In this document: in pieces, positions 28,579-35,843 of the stretch
Position numbering within the stretch: position 1 is the first letter of the stretch
Layout of the letters: every line of letters starts with the position of its first letter
Source of the DNA: Candidatus Segetimicrobium genomatis
Lineage (GTDB): Bacteria > Sysuimicrobiota > Sysuimicrobiia > Sysuimicrobiales > Kaftiobacteriaceae
Direction: 5' to 3'
Assembly: GCA_005888595.1 (NCBI GenBank)
Contig: VBAL01000091.1
Span: forward strand, 1 to 35,843
DNA: 35,843 nt
The notes under the pieces: generated by a model
Told to the model about the DNA's origin: nothing
The model's database searches: none
Seen by the model: the letters and a program-made list of their open reading frames with translations, nothing else
Program-made: the position numbers and the translations under genes

Positions 28579-29997
28579 ATGAAGGTCGAGGTGCGGCAGC
28601 TGCTTGCGCTGACCATCGTCGCCATAGAGTTCACATGGGCCTACCCGTGGGTGCTGCTGGTGAGCGGCACCTTCTACGGGCCGTCGGCGGCGCCGTTGCT
28701 TCCTCCGGCTTCGGCGTTCGCATTGCTGATGCTGGCGTATCTTGCTGTCCGCGCGGCTGTGACGCGGCCGTGGTCGCTGCGCGACACGCGGGTGATGATC
28801 GTTGCGGCCGGATTCCTCAGCGGGATGACTGCGGTGAGGCTTGCGTATTATCCGGGGCGCGGACAGATGGATTTCCGCTGGATCGGGACGCTCCTGCTGG
28901 CCGCGCACGACGCGCTGCCGGCGATCACGCCCGCGGTCATGGCCGCGCTCCTGGCGACGGTGCTGTGGTGGCGCGGCGTGGTGTTGAGTGAGCGGGAGTT
29001 CGGCTACTTCGAAGTTGACCGGGCTTTCCGCCGGGGGATCGGCTGGAGTGTGCTGTTTGTGATTCTGCTGGCAGCCTATGGAGATACTCGCGGCTTCACA
29101 CTCACGGCTGCGGCTCCAGCCTACCTGCTGGCGTTCTTCTCTCTCTGCCTCATGACGCTGTCCATCACCCGGCTGCTGATGTTGTGGGAAGAGACACACG
29201 CCGATCCGGCGCAGGCGCTGGCCGCCAACCGGCACTGGTTGCTGTTGCTCCTCGGAGTCGTCGGCGTAATCTTCGTCTCGGCCGCCGGGCTGGCCACGGC
29301 CGTGCATGTGGAGTTTCGACCTGTGCTGGCCCGGCTGCTGCGCCCGCTGGCCCCCCTGGCGGAGGCACTCTTTTATGCGCTCTTCGCCGTGGCGATGGTG
29401 GTCGCGCGCGCGCTCGTCTTCGTGTTCGCGCGGCTGCCGTTCCGCCGGATGATCTCCCCAACGCCGTCGGCGGCGCCTCCGTCATTTCGTGACCTGTTGA
29501 AGGACTTACCGCCACGACTGGTGAGCGGGGCGCGGTGGGGCATGGTGGCGGTAGCCATCGCCGTTCTGGTTATTCTCGTCGCCATCTCGGTGGTGCGGGC
29601 CCGCCGGAGGATGCGCAGAAACGACGAAGATGAGCGCGAATCGGTATGGTCGAGCCAGCTTGCGCTCAGCGGGTTGGGCGAGGCATGGCGGAGGCTATGG
29701 CGCCGCCAGCGCCTCGTAGGGCGCGATCACGAGGTTGCCGCAGTGGGCGCCATCCGGGCCATCTACCGGGAGATGCTGCGTCTTGGTGCGGCGGCGAACT
29801 CCCCCCGGGCGCGGCATCAGACCCCTCATGAGTATCGCCCGGTGCTGGCCGGCCGCCTGCCGGCGCGTGGAGTGGACATCGAGACCGTTACCGAGGCCTA
29901 CGTGCGGGCACGGTATTCGCCGCGTCTGCCGGAACTGTCCGAGATTTCCGGCGCGCGGGAAGCACTCGAACGCATCAAAACGTCCGCTAATCCTTGA
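28579..29997 (+). CDS. Multi-TM protein with C-terminal DUF4129-like domain
   Basis: Several hydrophobic segments, then VGAIRAIYREMLRLGAAANSPRARHQTPHEYRPVLAGRLPARGVDIETVTEAYVRARYSPR (DUF4129-like); moxR-DUF58 context. Confidence 0.8.
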   Translation: MKVEVRQLLALTIVAIEFTWAYPWVLLVSGTFYGPSAAPLLPPASAFALLMLAYLAVRAAVTRPWSLRDTRVMIVAAGFLSGMTAVRLAYYPGRGQMDFRWIGTLLLAAHDALPAITPAVMAALLATVLWWRGVVLSEREFGYFEVDRAFRRGIGWSVLFVILLAAYGDTRGFTLTAAAPAYLLAFFSLCLMTLSITRLLMLWEETHADPAQALAANRHWLLLLLGVVGVIFVSAAGLATAVHVEFRPVLARLLRPLAPLAEALFYALFAVAMVVARALVFVFARLPFRRMISPTPSAAPPSFRDLLKDLPPRLVSGARWGMVAVAIAVLVILVAISVVRARRRMRRNDEDERESVWSSQLALSGLGEAWRRLWRRQRLVGRDHEVAAVGAIRAIYREMLRLGAAANSPRARHQTPHEYRPVLAGRLPARGVDIETVTEAYVRARYSPRLPELSEISGAREALERIKTSANP

Positions 29998-30002
29998 CAG
30001 TT

Positions 30003-30012
30003 GTGTTATAAT
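30003..30012 (+). promoter_or_regulatory. Extended -10 promoter (TGTGTTATAAT) upstream of T-box leader
   Basis: TG-T-TATAAT at 30004-30012; no well-spaced -35. Confidence 0.55.
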
Positions 30013-30145
30013 TCCGCTTACCAATTCCATAGTGGCCAATGATCGAGAAGAGTACCCGCCGTCGTGTTTCGAAGAGAGCCGCGGGCCGGTGAGAACGCGG
30101 CAGCCAGACGGTGAGGGAATGGACTCGTGAGGCGCGCACCAAACA

Positions 30146-30218
30146 AGTGAAGAGTGATTAGTGAATAGTGAGTACCTGCTGGCAGTCAGCAGTCACTATT
30201 CACCATTCACTATTCACT
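30146..30218. repeat. Heptamer inverted array J inside T-box leader (AGTGAAT / ATTCACT)
   Basis: Left 30146-30173 agtgaag agtgatt agtgaat agtgagt; right 30191-30218 agtcact attcacc attcact attcact; 4+4 units. Confidence 0.93.
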
Positions 30219-30275
30219 GTAGTAGGTTGCGCCGGTCCTCCACCGTAACTCCGGAGTAACGAGCGCCGGCCCAAA

Positions 30276-30344
30276 CTGAAGTTGGAAAGTTGAAAGTTGA
30301 AGAGTTGAATCCAACCCTCCAACTTTCCAACTCTTCAACTCTGC
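30276..30344. repeat. Octamer inverted array K inside T-box leader (GAAAGTT / AACTTTC)
   Basis: Left ctgaagtt ggaaagtt gaaagtt gaagagtt (30276-30306); right aaccctcc aactttcc aactcttc aactctgc (30313-30344). Confidence 0.88.
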
Positions 30345-30387
30345 AGTTGAGGGCGGGAAGCCGGGTGGCACCGCGGGAGTTTCTAGT

Positions 30388-30430
30388 ACCTCTCGCCCCC
30401 TTGATGGGGTGAGAGGTGTTTGTTTTTTGT
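30388..30430 (+). terminator. T-box rho-independent terminator
   Basis: acctctcgcccc (30388-30399) / ggggtgagaggt (30406-30417), then gtttgttttttg. Confidence 0.92.
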
Positions 30431-30456
30431 GAGCTGTGTTTCGGGCGAGACTTGGA

Positions 30457-30541
30457 AGAACGCAGATGGCAGAACGCAGCAGGCAGAAAGCATTATCTCA
30501 GGGTAGTCTGCGTTCTGCATTCTGCGCTCTGCGTTCTGTCA
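30457..30541. repeat. Heptamer inverted array L (AGAACGC / TCTGCGT)
   Basis: Left 30457-30491 agaacgc agatggc agaacgc agcaggc agaaagc; right 30507-30541 tctgcgt tctgcat tctgcgc tctgcgt tctgtca; 5+5 units. Confidence 0.93.
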
Positions 30542-30606
30542 GGGGTGGTCGACGTGGCCGCTGAAAGCGAGAAGCCGGAATGGGACTTTTCATCGGGGGC
30601 GAGAGC

Positions 30607-31647
30607 ATGATTGTCGTCATGGAACCTCGCGCGACGCGCGAGCAGATCGATGCCGTCGTCAAGAAGATCCAGGAGGCCAGCCTGGGTACGCATCTGTCGG
30701 TAGGCGTGGAGCGTACCGTCATCGGCGTGGTGGGCGACAGCCACACCAAGGAACTCCTGCGCCAGTCGCTGGAGGCGACATCCGGTGTGGAGAGAGTCGT
30801 CCCCATCCTGCAGCCGTTCAAACTCGTCAGCCGCGAGTTCAAGTCCGATAACACGGTGGTCGACGTCAAAGGCGTCCACTTCGGCGACGGGTCGGTCGCC
30901 GTCATCGCCGGCCCTTGTTCGGTGGAGGGTCTCGAACAGATTATTGCCACGGCGAAGGCGGTGAAGGCAGCGGGCGCAGTGATGCTGCGCGGCGGAGCGT
31001 TCAAACCGCGTACATCGCCCTACTCGTTTCAGGGCCTGGAGGAGGAGGGCCTGCGCTATCTGGCGGAGGCGCGGAAAGAGACGGGCCTGCCGGTGGTCAC
31101 CGAAGCCATGGATGCGTACCAGTTGCAGCTGGTCACGAAATACGCCGACATGATACAGATCGGCGCCCGGAACATGCAGAACTACACGCTTCTGCGGGAG
31201 GCCGGTCGCGCCAAATACCCGGTACTGATCAAACGCGGCCCCAGCGCCACCATCCAAGAACTGCTGCTGGCGACCGAATACGTCATGAACGAGGGCAACT
31301 ACCAGGTGGTGTTGTGCGAACGCGGCATCCGCGGGTTTGACAACTACACGCGCTATCTGCTCGATCTCAGCGCCGTCCCCGTACTCAAGGAACTCTCGCA
31401 CCTGCCCGTGATCATCGATCCCAGCCAGGGGACGGGGAAGCGCAAATACGTCTCGCCTATGTCGCGGGCGGCAGTGGCCGCCGGCGCGGACGGGTTGATC
31501 ATCGAGGTCCATCCCGACCCCGAAAAGGCGCGCAGCGATGGCCCACAGCAGTTGACCCCGGAACATTTTCGGACCTTGATGTCGGAGCTGGACCCGCTGG
31601 CGAAAGCACTCGGACGAAGGATGCAGGCGCCCCTACTAACGCGATGA
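30607..31647 (+). CDS. aroF: 3-deoxy-7-phosphoheptulonate (DAHP) synthase with N-terminal ferredoxin-like domain
   Basis: [21 protein letters not shown] (N-domain), [48 protein letters not shown] cgggggcgag before ATG 30607. Confidence 0.93.
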   Translation: MIVVMEPRATREQIDAVVKKIQEASLGTHLSVGVERTVIGVVGDSHTKELLRQSLEATSGVERVVPILQPFKLVSREFKSDNTVVDVKGVHFGDGSVAVIAGPCSVEGLEQIIATAKAVKAAGAVMLRGGAFKPRTSPYSFQGLEEEGLRYLAEARKETGLPVVTEAMDAYQLQLVTKYADMIQIGARNMQNYTLLREAGRAKYPVLIKRGPSATIQELLLATEYVMNEGNYQVVLCERGIRGFDNYTRYLLDLSAVPVLKELSHLPVIIDPSQGTGKRKYVSPMSRAAVAAGADGLIIEVHPDPEKARSDGPQQLTPEHFRTLMSELDPLAKALGRRMQAPLLTR

Positions 31648-31648
31648 T

Positions 31649-31726
31649 TGCGGACCGTAAATTGACGATTTTGAATTGGCACGCACGTCCCAATTTACAA
31701 TTTACAATTGTCAATTGGCAATCCGC
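31649..31726. repeat. Heptamer inverted array M (GNNAATT / AATTTAC)
   Basis: Left gcggacc gtaaatt gacgatt ttgaatt (31649-31676); right 31692-31726 aatttac aatttac aattgtc aattggc aatccgc. Confidence 0.9.
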
Positions 31727-31741
31727 AGTGGGGGTTTTGTA

Positions 31742-32611
31742 GTGGATCGTCTCGGCACTGTCGGCATCGTTGGTGTAGGCCTCATCGGCGCGACTATTGG
31801 TTTGGCCCTCCGGCAGCGGGCGGTGGCCGGGCAGGTCGTGGGCGTCGACATCGACGCGCAGGCGATTGCGGCGGCGCGCGAGATCGGCGCACTGGACGCC
31901 GGGGGCGCGGACCTGGACGCGCTCCGCCCCGCCGACTTGGTCGTCGTGGCCGTGCCGCCGGACGACGTGGTCAGCACGGCGGTGCAGGCGGCCGCGGTGA
32001 TGAAGCGAGGGAGCATTTTGACCGATGTAGCCAGCACGAAAGCTGAGATCGTGCGCGCGCTGGATGAGAGGCTGGCCGGGCGCGTTCGCTACATCGGCGG
32101 GCATCCCATGGCCGGCTCCGAAGGCCGTGGCGCGCGCATGGCCGATCCCGCATTGCTGTCGGGCCGGCCGTTTCTGTTGACGCCGACCGACCGCACGGAT
32201 CCTGCCGCGGTGTCGACGATGACAGAAGTTGCGGAGCAACTGGGGATGCTGCCGGTGCTGCTGTCGCCGGATGATCACGATGATCTGGTGGCGCAGGTCA
32301 GCCACCTCCCGTACCTGATGGCAGTGGCAGCGGTGGGGGCGGCCACGGACCGGGCGATCGGCATCGGCGGTCCGGCGTTCGGTGGGCTGGGCCGCATCGC
32401 CCGTGGCCCGGTCGAACTGTGGGTCCAGATCTGCCGGAGTAATCGTGCCGCCATCAGGCGGGCGCTGGGACAGTTCCGGCGGGAGCTGGACCGGTTGGAA
32501 CGCGCGATGGAAGGCGAAGAGCCATTGGAGATCCTGTTGCAGCGGAGCCGGCGTCGAGCCCCCGTGGACGGCGTTCCACTCGATAAGCCTCCGCGCAAGT
32601 CGGTAACGTGA
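31742..32611 (+). CDS. tyrA: Prephenate dehydrogenase (GTG start)
   Basis: VGIVGVGLIGATIGLALRQR; DVASTKAEIV; YIGGHPMAGSEGRGARMADP; DDHDDLVAQVSHLPYLMA. Confidence 0.9.
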   Translation: MDRLGTVGIVGVGLIGATIGLALRQRAVAGQVVGVDIDAQAIAAAREIGALDAGGADLDALRPADLVVVAVPPDDVVSTAVQAAAVMKRGSILTDVASTKAEIVRALDERLAGRVRYIGGHPMAGSEGRGARMADPALLSGRPFLLTPTDRTDPAAVSTMTEVAEQLGMLPVLLSPDDHDDLVAQVSHLPYLMAVAAVGAATDRAIGIGGPAFGGLGRIARGPVELWVQICRSNRAAIRRALGQFRRELDRLERAMEGEEPLEILLQRSRRRAPVDGVPLDKPPRKSVT

Positions 32612-34149
32612 TGGCGACGGTACTGGATATCGAACCGACCAAAACTGAGTTTCTCAGCCGCGCCCGCGGCGGCAACCTCATCCCGGTGTCATGCGAGTTG
32701 CCGGCCGACCTGGAAACACCCATCTCCACATTTATGAAGGTCCGCGGGGACGGCGACGCCTTCTTGCTGGAGAGCGTGGAAGGCGGCGAGCGCATCGGCC
32801 GCTATTCCTTCATCGGCAGCCGCCCGATGATGACCATCGTCTCCCGAGGCGATCAGGTGGAGATCCGCGAGGGGCCGCCAGGCGACGGTGCGCGCGCCAG
32901 GCGGGTGGAACGGCAGACGGCTGATGTGCTGGACGTGACCCGCGGCCTTCTCCGCCGACACCGGCCCGTGCCGGATCCTTCGCTGCCCCGGTTCGCCGGC
33001 GGCGCCGTCGGCTACTTCGGGTACGATCTGGTGCGCTCATGGGAGCGGCTGCCCAACCGGCCGGTGGATGACCTGAGCCTGCCGACATGCTATCTGGCCG
33101 TGGCCGATACCGTCGTCATCTTTGATCACGTGCGGCACACGATGAAGATCGTGGCGAACGCGGCCGTGGACGGCGACGGAGGTGCCGCCTACCGGCGTGC
33201 CGTTGAGAGAGTCGAGCAACTCTACGAGCGGCTGCGAACGCCGATCGTGGCGGTCCAGGGCGGCGGCAGGATCCACCCCGCGATGGACACCGACATGCCG
33301 GTGTCCGCGTTCCTCGGGGCCGTCGAGCGTGCCAAGGAGTACATCCGCGCCGGTGACATCTTCCAGGTCGTGCTGTCACGCCGGTTCTCAGCGGTGGTCG
33401 AGGATGTGGACGCGCTGGACATCTACCGTGCGCTGCGCACGGTAAACCCCTCGCCGTATATGTTCTTCCTGGACTTCGAAGACGCGAAAATCATCGGATC
33501 CTCGCCGGAACTGCTGGTGCGCCTGGAAGGCGGCGTCGTGGAATCCCGGCCGCTCGCCGGCACGCGGCCGCGTGGGGATACGGACGAGGATGATCGGGGG
33601 CTGGAAGCGCAGCTGCTGGCCGACGAGAAGGAGCGCGCGGAGCACGTGATGCTGGTGGACCTGGGGCGGAATGACCTGGGCCGGGTCTGTGACTACGGGA
33701 CCGTGCGTGTGACGGATCTGATGAGCGTGGAACGATTCTCGCACGTCATGCATATCGTCTCGGATGTGCAGGGCCGCCTCAGAGCGGACCTGGACGCGAT
33801 TGACGTGTTGCGGGCCTGCTTCCCTGCCGGCACCGTGACCGGCGCACCGAAAGTGCGCGCCATGGAGATTATCGACGAGCTGGAACCGGTTTCGCGTGGC
33901 CCGTATGCCGGCGCGGTCGGCTATCTCGGCTTCTCGGGCAACATGGACACGGCCATCACCATTCGTACCATCGTCATGGCCGGGAACCGTGCCTACGTGC
34001 AGGCCGGCGCCGGGATCGTGGCCGACTCTGTCCCGGAACGCGAGTATGTGGAGACGGTGAACAAAGCCAAGGCACTTGTGAAAGCGATGGAGAGAGTGAA
34101 TCGGAGGAAGGTGGAGGCGCCCCCGCGCGTGGACGCGGATACGCGATAA
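32611..34149 (+). CDS. trpE: Anthranilate synthase component I
   Basis: NPSPYMFFLDFEDAKIIGSSPELLVRLEGGVVESRPLAGTRPRG; FPAGTVTGAPKVRAMEIIDELE; ORF 32608-34149. Confidence 0.95.
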   Translation: MATVLDIEPTKTEFLSRARGGNLIPVSCELPADLETPISTFMKVRGDGDAFLLESVEGGERIGRYSFIGSRPMMTIVSRGDQVEIREGPPGDGARARRVERQTADVLDVTRGLLRRHRPVPDPSLPRFAGGAVGYFGYDLVRSWERLPNRPVDDLSLPTCYLAVADTVVIFDHVRHTMKIVANAAVDGDGGAAYRRAVERVEQLYERLRTPIVAVQGGGRIHPAMDTDMPVSAFLGAVERAKEYIRAGDIFQVVLSRRFSAVVEDVDALDIYRALRTVNPSPYMFFLDFEDAKIIGSSPELLVRLEGGVVESRPLAGTRPRGDTDEDDRGLEAQLLADEKERAEHVMLVDLGRNDLGRVCDYGTVRVTDLMSVERFSHVMHIVSDVQGRLRADLDAIDVLRACFPAGTVTGAPKVRAMEIIDELEPVSRGPYAGAVGYLGFSGNMDTAITIRTIVMAGNRAYVQAGAGIVADSVPEREYVETVNKAKALVKAMERVNRRKVEAPPRVDADTR

Positions 34150-34183
34150 CGTGACCGCGCGACCGCGCGACGGCGCCACGGCC

Positions 34184-34819
<636 letters not shown>

Positions 34820-34870
34820 CTGCGTTCTGCATTCTGCGGTCTGCATTCTGGCATTAGCGGGGAGGCCCGT

Positions 34871-35843
34871 GTGGCGATTAAAGAGACGCTGAAGAAAGTG
34901 GTCGATAGAGAGGATCTCTCGGAGAGCGAGGCCTGGAGCGCCATGGGCGAGGTGATGGACGGGCAGGCGACCCAGGCGCAGATTGCCGCGCTGATCACCG
35001 CGATGCGGATGAAGGGCGAGACGGTGCAGGAGATCGCCGGATTCGCCCGGGCGATGCGGGAGCGGGCGCAACGCATCACCCCCAAGGCCGATGCGCTCAT
35101 CGACATCGTGGGGACCGGCGGCGATCGGCTGAACACCTTTAACATCAGTACGACCAGCGCGTTCGTGGTCGCCGCCGCCGGCGGATACGTGGCCAAGCAC
35201 GGCAACCGGGCGGTGTCGCGTTTGTCCGGCGCGGCCGATGTCTTGGAGGCGCTGGGTGTGCAGATCCAGGTGCCCCCCGAGGTGGTGCGACGCGCCATTG
35301 AGGATATCGGCATCGGCTTCATGTTTGCGCCGATCTATCACACGGCGATGAAGCACGCCGTGGGCCCGCGCAAGGAGATCGGGATCCGCACTGTGTTCAA
35401 CATCCTGGGGCCGCTGACCAACCCCGCCAACGCGAACTACCTGGTCGTGGGGACCTATGATCCCGCGCTAACCGAGATCATGGCCCGCGTGCTCGGCGAG
35501 ATGGGGGCCCGCCGCGCTCTGGTGGTCCATGGGCTGGATGGCGTGGATGAGGTGTCGACGATGGGGTCGACGCGCGTCTCCGAGTTGCGGAACGGCAGCG
35601 TGCGGACGTACGCGATCGCACCCGACGACCTTGGACTTCCCAAGACCTCGCCCGAGGCGATCGCCGGGGGCCGTCCGGATGAGAACGCCGCGATCACCAC
35701 CGCCGTCCTGCAGGGCGAACGCAGCCCGCGCCGCGATATTGTGTTGGCCAATGCCGGCGCGGCGCTGTGCGCGGCCGAACTGGCCGGCGACTGGAAGGAT
35801 GGGATCGAGCTGGCCCGACGGGCCATTGACTCCGGCGCCGCCT
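34871..35843 (+). CDS. trpD: Anthranilate phosphoribosyltransferase (GTG start, truncated by window end)
   Basis: Translation VAIKETLKKVVDREDLSESEAWSAMGEVMDGQATQAQIAALITAMRMKGET...IDIVGTGGDRLNTFNISTTSAFVVAAAGGYVAKHGNRAVSR; absent from the ORF track because it runs off the edge. Confidence 0.94.
   Translation, partial: MAIKETLKKVVDREDLSESEAWSAMGEVMDGQATQAQIAALITAMRMKGETVQEIAGFARAMRERAQRITPKADALIDIVGTGGDRLNTFNISTTSAFVVAAAGGYVAKHGNRAVSRLSGAADVLEALGVQIQVPPEVVRRAIEDIGIGFMFAPIYHTAMKHAVGPRKEIGIRTVFNILGPLTNPANANYLVVGTYDPALTEIMARVLGEMGARRALVVHGLDGVDEVSTMGSTRVSELRNGSVRTYAIAPDDLGLPKTSPEAIAGGRPDENAAITTAVLQGERSPRRDIVLANAGAALCAAELAGDWKDGIELARRAIDSGAA

Larger units (their letters stand above)
30036..30430 (+). 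ncRNA. T-box riboswitch leader, predicted tRNA-Trp specific, upstream of aroF-tyrA-trpEGD
   Basis: Stem I elements gatcgagaagagta and gaagagagccgcgggccggtgagaacgcggc; specifier-like ggaaTGGact (TGG 30120-30122); T-box motif gggtggcaccgcggg (30363-30377); terminator 30388-30430. Confidence 0.9.

Noticed and set aside
29994-30012. TTGACA...TATAAT as a -35/-10 pair upstream of the T-box
   Set aside because: Spacing is only 7 bp; the -10 is more plausibly an extended -10 (TGtTATAAT).

Overview
High-GC bacterial chromosome segment around the replication origin. Minus strand: jag (partial), yidC, yidD, rnpA, rpmH. Then an oriC-like gap with DnaA boxes and, on the plus strand: a GHKL-ATPase/winged-helix gene, dnaA (split into two frames), dnaN, an S4-domain gene, recF, DUF721, remB/DUF370, gyrB, gyrA, an M50 peptidase, a GNAT protein, a sugar-type ABC transporter (SBP plus two permeases), a Nudix-like protein, an AlaX-like protein, a small metallopeptidase, a histidine phosphatase, then aroE-aroC-aroKB-aroQ-aroH-aroA, moxR-DUF58-DUF4129, and a Trp-type T-box leader upstream of aroF-tyrA-trpE-trpG-trpD (partial). 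The most striking signal is not a gene. At least eleven gene junctions or leaders carry an inverted repeat whose two arms are each built from about 3-6 degenerate tandem copies of a 7- or 8-nt word (e.g. GGGATTA, AGTGAAT, AGAACGC, AATTTAC, AGTCAGC, CACGAAT; 8-nt CGTTGAAA, GGAACCAN, GAAACGCG). The word differs between loci, some words recur at separate loci, copy number is usually matched between arms, and unit variants are often mirrored. Two arrays lie inside the T-box leader. Several gene ends (stop codons and C-terminal tails) are made of these words. Other anomalies: an apparent ~16-nt deletion in dnaA, an apparent in-frame deletion of the catalytic NTD motif in aroE, and a perfect 66-bp tandem duplication in the DUF58 gene. 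All calls come from reading the sequence; no database search was run.
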